Part shown: one piece after another, positions 25,285 to 33,322 of the stretch
Numbering within the stretch: the stretch's first letter is position 1
How the letters are laid out: each line of letters opens with the position of its first letter
Notes under the pieces: model-generated
What the model was told of the DNA's origin: nothing
Database searches by the model: none
Seen by the model: the letters and a program-made list of their open reading frames with translations, nothing else
NCBI GenBank assembly: GCA_963798805.1
Contig: CAWCVC010000010.1
Span: forward strand, 1,550,001 to 1,614,000
Direction of reading: 5' to 3'
DNA length: 64,000 bases
From: CAVZCK01 sp963798805
Lineage (GTDB): Bacteria; Pseudomonadota; Alphaproteobacteria; Rhizobiales; Rhodomicrobiaceae
Program-made: the position numbers and the translations under genes

Positions 25285-26337
25285 TCACTGCAGGTAGTTC
25301 AGGATCGTCAGATTCAGCACGCGGGCGGTCAGCGCATAAGACGTCTCCAGCTGCGTCATCAGGGTCGTTACCTTGGTCGAAGCCTCATAGGGGTCGACCT
25401 TTTCCAGATTGTCGATCTGTGTGTTGATGACGTTGAGCTGCAACGACATCTTCTGATTGGACGCCTCGACGCGGGCGGATGATGTGCCGAGCCGCGCCTG
25501 GGTTGCGGTCAGGTCCTGGATCGCCGAGCTGACGAGCTTGGTGGCGGTATCGACCACAGCACCGAATGTGTCGCTATTCAAATTCGTGACGCCCAGGTCG
25601 GCCACCATCGTGTAGGCCTTGGCGAGCTTGCGGAAACCGTCCTCATTGACGTTCGCCGAGCTTTCGACATCCTCGGAGGTGGAGATGCGGCTCGTGATGT
25701 TCTGGTTCGAGGCGCTCGACCAGTTCGACGACCAGGCCGGGTCGTCGAAGAGGCTGGAGAACGCTCCGTCGAGAAAGCTCTGCATCGACGCGCTGCTGAT
25801 ATTGGTATTCGTCGGATCGGACTGGGTCGTGCCGAATGCCGCGGTGAAAGCCGCAGCCACCGCCGCCTGGTTGGCCGGCGTGGGCGTTCCGTAATAATCG
25901 GCGACCGGCTTAACGGAGGTATTGATGCCGGCGAAAATATATTCGCCGCCCACGGCGGTGTTCAGGCCGGCGACGAGAGCCGTCAGATCCGCCTTTGCCT
26001 CGCCTTGCGCGACGGAGGGGCCGGTATCGGCGTTGCGGGACGCGATCAGCGAATTGACGAATTTCTGCGCGTTATCGATCAGGGACGCGATCACGGTTTG
26101 CGAGGTATCGATCCGCGTCGTCACCACGGAATTCGTGTCTGTAATGGTGTTGTAATGCGCAAGCTGCGCGCGGAGGGAAACCGTCTCGTTCGTGCGTCCG
26201 CCGAGCGTCAGCCCGACATCGGCCAGCCGCCCGGACGACAGCTCCTGCTGAGCTTCCGTGAGCTGATTCTGCAGCTTCAGGATACTCAGCCGGGGGCCGT
26301 CGTTGAGCGCTTTGGTGGAAGTGTACGCTGAGTCCAT
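25285..26337 (-). CDS. flgL: Flagellar hook-filament junction protein FlgL
   Basis: FlgL (HAP3) joins hook to filament. The 350-residue product has the flagellin-like terminal helices: an N-terminal region with LSILKLQNQLTEAQQELSSG at about 18-37 and a C-terminal coiled region ending in LETSYALTARVLNLTILNYL. The middle is variable and rich in Ser, Thr, Asn and Ala. It follows flgK by 4 bp. Length and position are as expected for Rhizobiales. Confidence 0.92.
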   Translation of the reverse strand: MDSAYTSTKALNDGPRLSILKLQNQLTEAQQELSSGRLADVGLTLGGRTNETVSLRAQLAHYNTITDTNSVVTTRIDTSQTVIASLIDNAQKFVNSLIASRNADTGPSVAQGEAKADLTALVAGLNTAVGGEYIFAGINTSVKPVADYYGTPTPANQAAVAAAFTAAFGTTQSDPTNTNISSASMQSFLDGAFSSLFDDPAWSSNWSSASNQNITSRISTSEDVESSANVNEDGFRKLAKAYTMVADLGVTNLNSDTFGAVVDTATKLVSSAIQDLTATQARLGTSSARVEASNQKMSLQLNVINTQIDNLEKVDPYEASTKVTTLMTQLETSYALTARVLNLTILNYLQ

Positions 26338-26341
26338 AGTC

Positions 26342-27814
26342 TTACCCTACGGCGGAAAGCAGTGACGTATACATATTGTCGACTGTCGAGATCAGCCGCG
26401 CCGTCGCCTGATACGAATGCTCGAGATCGAGCAACAGCGTCATCTCGTAATCGAGATTGGCGCCGTCCGATTGCGAGAGAGAATTTGCCGACCGCTGATG
26501 GGCGGTATTGGCGAAATCGAGCTGGGTCTGGTTCGACTGGCGCTCATTCTGCAGCCAGCCGACCGAGCTGGATGCGTAGTCGGAGAGCGTTGCGGAAGAA
26601 CCGGCTTGCGCGGCCGGATCGAACGATACCTGTGCGCTAAAACTATCCGTGAGCTGACGGAGACGGTCGGAGAAGCCCGCCGCTCCGCTCGTGTTATAGA
26701 CATATGCCGCGCCGTTTGCGCCACCATTCCTCAGCAAAGACGGATCGCCGCCCTGTGAGGGGTCGAAGGCCGGGTTCACCTTGATCTGCCCGGCAAGACC
26801 CGGCACGAGCGTGCCGGCAGCGGGAACGGCCGGAGATCCGGAATAGCTGAACAGGCCGGTCGCGTCGGGGAGGGTCGGCGTCGCGCTCTGGTCGCTTTCA
26901 GCGAAATTCGTGACCAGCCCTCTCGCGATCTCATCGAGCTGGTTCTGATAGGTGACGGCGATATCGTCGCGCACCTCGGACAGGCCCTTGATCCGGCCCG
27001 AGCTGATCGGCAGGACCGCCGCGCTGCCGGTCACCGGCACGCCATCGACGAAGACCGCATTGCCGTTCGCCGTCGAGGTCAAGGCTGACGTCGGGGAGAA
27101 GGTAACCGTGCGCGGCTGCCGGTCGAACAAGGTAATGCCGCTATCGGTGTAGATGGCGACGTCGTTGTTGTCGCGCGTGACGGTGCGGATGCCGATCTCG
27201 CTGGAGAGGTCGGACAGGATCTTGTCACGCGTGTCGAGCAAATCGGTGACGTCGCTGCCGGTCCTGGTCCCGTTGACGACCTGGTTATTGACCTGCTCGA
27301 ACTGGCTGAGCAGCGTATTGACCTTGTCGACCGACACGCCGATCTGCTGATCCGCCTGCGTCCGGACCTGCTGTACGAGCTCGGTGGCGCTGTTCAGGCC
27401 ATTGGCCAGATCCGTCGCCGCCGAGATTGCCGTCTGTGCGCGGATGGTATCCTGGGGGCTGGCCGCATATTGCTGAAGCGCGTCGGCAAGCTTCCCCAGC
27501 AGGGCGGCAGGAGAGGAGTCCTGCTGGGGGTCGTTGATCGTCTGGTTGAGCTGGTCGAGCGAGCTGTTGATGGCGTCGTAACGTGCCGCATCGGAATTCG
27601 AGCTGATGACGTTGTTGAAGAGCGCCTGGTTGGATACCCGTGTGATGGAAGCCAGACGAACGCCGACGCCGCCGTCGCCGCTGATCGTATTGGCGACTTT
27701 GCGGGAAGCAAAGTCGTTGCCGGCATTGGCGACGTTGCGCGAGACGACCGACGTCCTCTCGGACAGCACGGAAAGGCTCTGGCGGGCAGTCTCCAGGCTC
27801 GAAGTGAGCGACAT
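26342..27814 (-). CDS. flgK: Flagellar hook-associated protein FlgK
   Basis: FlgK (HAP1) is the first junction protein on the distal hook. The 490-residue product shows the N-terminal helical heptads (ARQSLSVLSERTSVVSRNVAN near 9-29), the central VDGVPVTGSAAVLPISSGRI core domain (about 252-271), and the C-terminal helix with DYEMTLLLDLEHSYQATARL near 455-474. It lies 42 bp after flgE and 4 bp before flgL. Assignment is secure from motifs and order. Confidence 0.93.
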   Translation of the reverse strand: MSLTSSLETARQSLSVLSERTSVVSRNVANAGNDFASRKVANTISGDGGVGVRLASITRVSNQALFNNVISSNSDAARYDAINSSLDQLNQTINDPQQDSSPAALLGKLADALQQYAASPQDTIRAQTAISAATDLANGLNSATELVQQVRTQADQQIGVSVDKVNTLLSQFEQVNNQVVNGTRTGSDVTDLLDTRDKILSDLSSEIGIRTVTRDNNDVAIYTDSGITLFDRQPRTVTFSPTSALTSTANGNAVFVDGVPVTGSAAVLPISSGRIKGLSEVRDDIAVTYQNQLDEIARGLVTNFAESDQSATPTLPDATGLFSYSGSPAVPAAGTLVPGLAGQIKVNPAFDPSQGGDPSLLRNGGANGAAYVYNTSGAAGFSDRLRQLTDSFSAQVSFDPAAQAGSSATLSDYASSSVGWLQNERQSNQTQLDFANTAHQRSANSLSQSDGANLDYEMTLLLDLEHSYQATARLISTVDNMYTSLLSAVG

Positions 27815-27856
27815 CTCTTAGTTCATCCGTTTACCGGCGAACCGCGCCGGCCGTCA

Positions 27857-29119
27857 TTACCGCTTCAGATTGACGATGACGTCGAGGAGGTCCGCGCCGG
27901 TCTGAAACACCTTGGAATTCACCTGAAAATGCTTCTCGGCCTCGATCATGTTCGTCAGCTCGCTCGCTAGGTCGACCGTCGACTGTTCGAGCGCGTTCGA
28001 GGTTAGGTTTCCGAGCCCGGCTTCGGTCGGAAAGCCGATCAGCATATCGCCCGACGTCGCCGTCGTGGTGAAGACGTCGCCGATCATCGGTTGAAGATTG
28101 TCGGGGCTCGGGACGTTGGCGAGCGGAATCTGGAAGGTCGGAACGCGCGCACCGTTCTGATAGACGGCGTACATCGTACCGTCCTTGTCGATCTCGATCC
28201 GATCGACCGCGCTCGGACCGTTGCCGTCCACGTTGGCGTTGACGACCTGGTAGCTCGTGGCGAGCTGGCTTGAGCCGGTGACGTCGAGAGTAAGTGAGCT
28301 GCCGTTCGGCACTGGAACCGTGATCGAAGTCGGGCTGGTGGAGGCGAGGTCGCCGGTGGTGCCGTCGAAGGTGATCGTCTGAGTGGCAAGCAGACCGGAG
28401 CCCGTATAGGGGAAGCCGCCGTTTGTGGCGTCAGCCTGATCGAAGACGCTGAGCTCCCACTCATTCGGATTGGCGGTCTTCGCCCAATAAACATCGAGCG
28501 TCACCTGCCTGCCGAGATCGGCGTAAGCAACCAAGGATGTCTTGGCCGTGTAGGTCGATCCGGCGACGTTGTCGGATGGCAGACTGCCCGCCGCGATGCT
28601 TGTTGCGTCGGCGGGAACATTGGTGACGAAGCTGCCCTCCGTCGAAGGCACCGCTTGCAGAGCAAGATCGCCGATCGATACGCGCTCCAGGCCCGCCGTA
28701 CCATTGGCCGTTACCGGAGGCGTGCCGTTGGTGAGCGGATAGCCCATAAGATAATAACCGGCCGCATTGACGAGGTCGCCATCGCCGTCCTTCACGAAAG
28801 AGCCGGCGCGCGTCAGGAAGGGCGAGCCTGCGGCGTCATTGACGATGAAGAAGCCGTTGCCGCTGATGGCGAGATCGGTGACAGAGGTCGTGGAGTTGAG
28901 CACGCCCTGCTCGCTGATCGAATTACGGATATGGGTGCTGACGCTGCCGGAGACGTATTGGCTGGTGGCGCGTACCGGGATGAACGAGGAAAACTCGGTC
29001 GAAGCTCGCTTGTAGCCCACGGTATTCACATTGGCGATATTGTCGGCAACGGTGCCCAGGCGGTTAGATTGCGCATCCATTCCGGATGCGCTCGTTCTCA
29101 TGATCGAGGAAATGCCCAT
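27857..29119 (-). CDS. flgE: Flagellar hook protein FlgE
   Basis: FlgE polymerises into the hook. The 420-residue product has the rod/hook N-terminal signature RTSASGMDAQSNRLGTVADN leading into IANVNTVGYKR (about 8-40), a central D2-type beta domain, and the C-terminal TNMIEAEKHFQVNSKVFQTG helix. Start: ATG at 29119 with AGGAAG about 5 nt upstream. The frame extends to 29191 but that extension lacks family similarity. It is first in the structural flagellar run and follows the regulator gene ftcR by about 220 bp. Confidence 0.93.
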   Translation of the reverse strand: MGISSIMRTSASGMDAQSNRLGTVADNIANVNTVGYKRASTEFSSFIPVRATSQYVSGSVSTHIRNSISEQGVLNSTTSVTDLAISGNGFFIVNDAAGSPFLTRAGSFVKDGDGDLVNAAGYYLMGYPLTNGTPPVTANGTAGLERVSIGDLALQAVPSTEGSFVTNVPADATSIAAGSLPSDNVAGSTYTAKTSLVAYADLGRQVTLDVYWAKTANPNEWELSVFDQADATNGGFPYTGSGLLATQTITFDGTTGDLASTSPTSITVPVPNGSSLTLDVTGSSQLATSYQVVNANVDGNGPSAVDRIEIDKDGTMYAVYQNGARVPTFQIPLANVPSPDNLQPMIGDVFTTTATSGDMLIGFPTEAGLGNLTSNALEQSTVDLASELTNMIEAEKHFQVNSKVFQTGADLLDVIVNLKR

Positions 29120-29336
29120 TGTCGCTTCCTGCGCAAAAATTCCCGCTCTACTAGACGCGTGCCAACTTGCGCGGGGCTTGAGCCCCGGCACGCGTATACT
29201 AGGCCCAAGGTGTAAGTGGTTTCGGAATCGAACCGTGAAATCTTTAACGATTTCAGCGGCTTCCGGAACCGAATGCCGAGCCGAGAGGCGGCCGGACTAT
29301 CGCCTTGCGTATGGCCCGACATGCGCCGGCTGCCCT

Positions 29337-30008
29337 CTATTCGTAGACGAGCCGGTAGCCGAGATAACGCTGCGAGTCGATCGGGTCGTAGCCGAGACGA
29401 TGCCTTAACCGCTTGCGTAGCTTGCTGATGTGGCTTTCGACGACATTTTCGTCGATGTCCTCGCCGAACAGCCCGTAGACGAAATTGAAGATCTGGGTTT
29501 TCGTGACCCGGCGGCCGCGGTTGTTGACGAGATATTCCAGGATCCGGCGCTCGCGGCGCGGCAGCGGCAGAACGTCGCCCTTCACCTCCGGATCGCGTCC
29601 GTCGGAGAAGACCCGGATGTCGCCGACGAGCTTGCCCTCGTCCTCAGCCTTGGCGCGGCGCTGAATGGCTTTGATCCGCGCCAGGATCTCGCGAACATGC
29701 ACCGGCTTACGGACGACATCGTCCACCCCGGCGTCGAAAAGATCCAGCGTTTCGTCGAGGCACTTCTGATCGTTCATGGCGATCACCGCGGCGCTGCTGC
29801 GGTTACGGATGAGCTTCGGAAGCAGGTGGCGGTCCTTGCAGGTCCCGATGAGGAAAGCTTCGACAGCGCCGATGTCAGGGTCGGAGACGGTTTTGACCCA
29901 ATTGCCGAAGTCGGTCGCACAGAAGCCCGTCGCCGACACGCCTTCGCGGTCGAACCACGCCGTATAGCCCTCTTTCACGGTGTCACGTTCGTCCACAATC
30001 ACGATCAT
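29337..30008 (-). CDS. ftcR: Flagellar transcriptional regulator FtcR (Rem-like)
   Basis: FtcR/Rem is an OmpR-type regulator that activates hook and filament genes in Brucella and Sinorhizobium. The 223-residue product has an N-terminal receiver-like domain (1-115) and a winged-helix DNA-binding domain (about 130-223; LPRRERRILEYLVNNRGRR, ENVVESHISKLRKRLRHRLG). The receiver keeps the acidic start (IVDERD) and the Lys in VRKPVHV, but after the third strand it reads IGTCKDR with no phosphoacceptor Asp. This atypical receiver is a known feature of the family. It lies just upstream of flgE, its probable target. Confidence 0.9.
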   Translation of the reverse strand: MIVIVDERDTVKEGYTAWFDREGVSATGFCATDFGNWVKTVSDPDIGAVEAFLIGTCKDRHLLPKLIRNRSSAAVIAMNDQKCLDETLDLFDAGVDDVVRKPVHVREILARIKAIQRRAKAEDEGKLVGDIRVFSDGRDPEVKGDVLPLPRRERRILEYLVNNRGRRVTKTQIFNFVYGLFGEDIDENVVESHISKLRKRLRHRLGYDPIDSQRYLGYRLVYE

Positions 30009-30182
30009 AAGACGACCCCCCGAATCATTATGAGCGTTGCCATGGATTCGGGGTAAACGTTGAGGTCGGGGAACGTCAACTATGGGTTGTATAAAAGCTT
30101 AAATAACTCTATCTTAAGTTGCTAAAGTGTCCCTCAAGCCACGAGGGGCGCCGTCACCCCGGGGAGCAACGGCGGCAAGAGG

Positions 30183-31847
30183 TCAGGCTGCAGCTACGTC
30201 CGACAGGAATCGGTCGATCGTGTCGTTGAGAGTGTCGGCCGTCGTGCGGATGGCCTTCGCGGCGTGATCGACGGTAATGGCGACCGCGTTCGTCTCCTCG
30301 ATCGCGGCGGCCACCGTGCCGACATTCGCCACCACGCTGGACGTGCCGCGGGCCGCCTCATTGACATTCCTGCTGATCTCGGAGGTCGCGACCGTCTGCT
30401 GCTCGATGGCAGCAGCGATCGAGGTCGACAGGCTGTTGACCTCGGTCATGATCTCCGTGATTCCCTGGATCGCCTGCGTAGTGTCCTGCGTCGAAAGCTG
30501 GATCTCCCCGATCTGAGCGGCGATCTCCTCTGTCGCCTTTGCCGTCTGCGCAGCCAGATTCTTGACCTCGGAGGCGACCACGGCGAAGCCCTTACCGGCC
30601 TCGCCGGCGCGCGCGGCCTCGATGGTCGCATTCAGGGCAAGAAGATTGGTCTGATCGGCAATGTCCCGGATCAGATCGACCACGGTTCCGATCTTCTCCG
30701 CCGCGGTCGTGAGATGGCCGACGCGCTTGGCGGAAGACTCGGCCTCGGTGTCTGCTTTTGCCACGACCGATGTGGTGCGCGAGACGTTCTGGCTGATCTC
30801 GCGGATGGAGTGGGCGAGTTGTTCAGCCGCTTCGGCAACGATCTGCACATTGCTGGAAGCTTCCTGGGAAATATCCGACACCGAGCTCGCCTGTCGGCCC
30901 GCGTCGCTCGACGCGCGTGTCAATTCGTCGGCCTTCATCTGCATATCGCCGAGCGTCGAGAGCACATCCTGCAGCAGGGTTCTAATGCTCGTGCGGAAGG
31001 TTTCGACGAGCTTCTCGACGCGATCCTGCCGTTCGAGCCGGGCCTGCTGGGCGCGGGTCTGCTCTTCCTCGAGCCGCATGCGTTCGACCTCACGGTCGCG
31101 CAGCGTAGAGACGGCGCGGGCCATCGAGCCGATCTCGTCGCCACGCTGTTCGTACGGCACCGACGACGCCGTATCGCCTTCGGCGAGCGCCTTGATCCGG
31201 TCGCCGATGAAACCCAACGGCCTCGTCATCAGCCGAGAGACGAGAAGGAGAATTGCGACGACGACGGCCAGCATCGCCACCGCGAGCGTCTGCAGCAGGC
31301 TGAATCTGACCGTGGAAACATAGTTGGTGACCACGTCGGTCTTCCAGGCGATGACAAGATATCCGTAAGGATTTCCGGACTTGTCCTTGCCGGCCGGCGC
31401 GATGGAGATGAGTTCGTTGCCGAGCCGCACGGTGCGGCCCTTGTCTTTGGCCTTCTCGGAATCCGCCTTCGGCAGAGCGACAAGCCGGGCGGTTTCCTGC
31501 CCGGGTTCGGCATATTGGGTGACGACCTCTCCGCCTGCGGTGATCGAGGCCAGGGCGGCGATCGGCTTTTTCGGGTCTTCGACCAGCGAGCGGTAAGCCT
31601 CCTCGATCACGTCGGCTTTCCTAAAGCGCAGCGCGCCGGCGATATTGCTGGCAATCTGCTTGGCAATCTCGGCACGGGACGCTTCGAATTCGCGGCTGAA
31701 GTCGCTCTCGACCGTCCGCGTTGTAAAGATCGTGGCAGCGGCGAGGCCGACGATGCCGACGAGCAGCGCACCTGCCGCGATCTTGAAGGAAAGCGGCAGG
31801 GACGTGCCTCTACCGCCGGGCTTGAGCGAGAGGGACTGTTTTTTCAT
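30183..31847 (-). CDS. Methyl-accepting chemotaxis protein
   Basis: A 554-residue transmembrane chemoreceptor. Membrane segments at about 20-42 and 180-203 bracket a periplasmic domain of some 135 residues. A HAMP domain (about 204-255, with PLGFIGDRIKALAEGDT) and the cytoplasmic signalling domain follow. The CheA/CheW-binding hairpin tip is recognisable as DIADQTNLLALNATIEAARA (about 395-414), then EAGKGFAVVASEVKNLA. No C-terminal CheR-binding pentapeptide is evident. It follows, by 45 bp, a secreted protein that looks like a sensor domain. The ligand is unknown. Confidence 0.92.
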   Translation of the reverse strand: MKKQSLSLKPGGRGTSLPLSFKIAAGALLVGIVGLAAATIFTTRTVESDFSREFEASRAEIAKQIASNIAGALRFRKADVIEEAYRSLVEDPKKPIAALASITAGGEVVTQYAEPGQETARLVALPKADSEKAKDKGRTVRLGNELISIAPAGKDKSGNPYGYLVIAWKTDVVTNYVSTVRFSLLQTLAVAMLAVVVAILLLVSRLMTRPLGFIGDRIKALAEGDTASSVPYEQRGDEIGSMARAVSTLRDREVERMRLEEEQTRAQQARLERQDRVEKLVETFRTSIRTLLQDVLSTLGDMQMKADELTRASSDAGRQASSVSDISQEASSNVQIVAEAAEQLAHSIREISQNVSRTTSVVAKADTEAESSAKRVGHLTTAAEKIGTVVDLIRDIADQTNLLALNATIEAARAGEAGKGFAVVASEVKNLAAQTAKATEEIAAQIGEIQLSTQDTTQAIQGITEIMTEVNSLSTSIAAAIEQQTVATSEISRNVNEAARGTSSVVANVGTVAAAIEETNAVAITVDHAAKAIRTTADTLNDTIDRFLSDVAAA

Positions 31848-31892
31848 GGGAGGAACCAGTCGATCGGGCTTTGCGGGGCGGTTAATCCGAAA

Positions 31893-32483
31893 TCAGGAGG
31901 AAAGCTGGTCCACGTTCAGGCCAATGGTGATGGCCCCGATGGCTTTGCCGGTCTGAGGGTCCTTGATGGACACGCTGACCTGAACCTGAAGCTGCTGCGT
32001 GGACTCGTCCTTCTCGACTTTGTCGACAAAGACCGCGTCCGGGCTGACGAGGAAGGTCTTCTGCCATTTGGCTTCGTCGCCCTGCCAATAGTCCGAGGTC
32101 ACATCGCTCTGGCCGACATTCAGGCCCTTGTCGTCCATTACGAACATTTCGGTGATGATGCCCTGAGACTCGCCTTCCTTTTTCGCCAGGAAAGCCGACA
32201 GCTCGTTCTTCATCACGGATTCGATCAGCGGCTTCTGAGCAGCATCGACTTCGGCGCGCCACTGCTTATCGAGCCTGTCGATATCCGCCTGGGTGAGCGA
32301 TGCGTTCTTGGTGTTCTGTGCTTTGATGGCGTCGATGACGACTTTGTCGTTGAGCCAGGAGACGACGTTGGATGTGACATATTTTTTGGCTTGAGAGACA
32401 TAGGCCTCTTCGCCGTGGACGGCCGGGGCGCTGAAAGCCAGGCCGGAGAGCACTGCGAGGGCCAGAAACATACGCCGATACAT
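31893..32483 (-). CDS. Secreted PDC/Cache-like sensor protein
   Basis: A 196-residue protein with a clear Sec signal peptide (MYRRMFLALAVLSGLAFSAP, cleavage probably after AVHG near 24) and no other membrane segment. The mature part starts with a long helix and continues with alternating strands, including ITEMFVMDDKGLNVGQSDVT, DAVFVDKVEKDESTQQLQVQ and GKAIGAITIGLNVDQL. This ending is characteristic of PDC/Cache extracellular sensor domains, which are usually fused to receptors. Here it is a stand-alone periplasmic protein encoded directly upstream of a chemoreceptor. It may be a binding partner or regulator of it (inference). Confidence 0.65.
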   Translation of the reverse strand: MYRRMFLALAVLSGLAFSAPAVHGEEAYVSQAKKYVTSNVVSWLNDKVVIDAIKAQNTKNASLTQADIDRLDKQWRAEVDAAQKPLIESVMKNELSAFLAKKEGESQGIITEMFVMDDKGLNVGQSDVTSDYWQGDEAKWQKTFLVSPDAVFVDKVEKDESTQQLQVQVSVSIKDPQTGKAIGAITIGLNVDQLSS

Positions 32484-32809
32484 GGTTTACCTCTTCTTAC
32501 GCAAGGAACTGGCAAGAGATCATTCGCGCGACAATGTTTACGCCGAGGTTGTTAAGATTAGAAAAACAACCACTGATTGCATATCGGGTTATGAAGATTG
32601 TGCCTGCGCGGCGCGCCGCCTCACGGGTGAGAATCGGTGAAGCGTGGCGCGACGGCGGCAAGGGCGCGCAGCGAATGCTCTGGGCCTAGAGCGGCGGACT
32701 TCTAATCGGAATCGGAAGCGCCGCTCTACATGTTTGTTTTGGCATCGGATTTTCCGAAAACCGCTTCGCAGCCCCGCCTTCGCGAGACCGTGCTTTTCGG
32801 TCCGATGCT
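32484..32809. other. 326-bp intergenic region with repeat element
   Basis: No gene is supported between the secreted sensor gene and rppH. The right third is the palindromic repeat described separately (32685-32814). The left part is AT-richer near 32540-32590 and is the likely promoter region of the sensor-chemoreceptor pair. Confidence 0.5.
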
Positions 32810-32814
32810 CTAAC
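32685..32814. repeat. Palindromic intergenic repeat of the Rhizobiales RIME/REP kind
   Basis: Contains an inverted pair AGAGCGGCG (32688-32696) and CGCCGCTCT (about 32719-32727), then a second module with TTTTCCGAAAACCGCTTCG and a closing TTTTCGG...GATGCTCT segment. This arrangement is typical of dispersed intergenic palindromic elements in Rhizobiales. The right end reaches the rppH stop codon. Only one copy was noticed in the window. Confidence 0.55.
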
Positions 32815-33322
32815 TCAGGTAAGCCCTGAATTCGGCGATCACAGCCGTATAGACATCGCGCTTGAATGGAACCACAAGGCCGGGCAGTTCCTTTGCGGCC
32901 ACCCATCGCCAGGCGCTGAATTCGGGCTGGTGACCGCCGGGCGGGTTTGCGACGTTGAAATCGGTATCGGTGCCGGTGAAGCGCATCGCGAACCATTTCT
33001 GCCTCTGTCCGCGATATTTGCCTTTCAAGGCAGTGCCGAGCAGGTGCGGCGGCAGGTCGTAATTGAACCAGTCCTGTGTCTCGGACAGAATTTCGGCCTT
33101 ATCCGTGCCGGTTTCCTCGGCCAGCTCACGCACAGCGGCGGCGGCCGTCGCTTCGTCCTTATCGACTCCGCCTTGCGGCATCTGCCAGTTTCGGCCGTCT
33201 TCGATGATCGAATCGAGCCGCTTTCCAAGCCAAACCAGCCCCTCCGGGTTGATCAGCATGATCCCGACGCAGAGACGATAAGGCAGAAGCGACGGATCGA
33301 CCGGCTGAGCGGTCCTGCTCAT
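32810..33322 (-). CDS. rppH: RNA pyrophosphohydrolase
   Basis: RppH removes pyrophosphate from 5'-triphosphate RNA, starting mRNA decay. The 170-residue product is a Nudix hydrolase: the box begins at GGVDKDEA (51-58) and ends RELAEETG (65-72) with the required glutamates. NWQMPQGGVD and the C-terminal FAMRFTGTDTDFNV and EFSAWRWVA segments match RppH of alphaproteobacteria. Length is normal. The start overlaps the end of the upstream deacetylase-like gene by 4 bp, so they are coupled. Confidence 0.93.
   Translation of the reverse strand: MSRTAQPVDPSLLPYRLCVGIMLINPEGLVWLGKRLDSIIEDGRNWQMPQGGVDKDEATAAAAVRELAEETGTDKAEILSETQDWFNYDLPPHLLGTALKGKYRGQRQKWFAMRFTGTDTDFNVANPPGGHQPEFSAWRWVAAKELPGLVVPFKRDVYTAVIAEFRAYLS

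Noticed and set aside
30264..32555. 763-codon plus-strand open frame opposite the chemoreceptor and sensor genes
   Set aside because: The minus strand holds an unmistakable MCP signalling domain. The plus-strand product is Arg/Asp/His-rich antisense composition.
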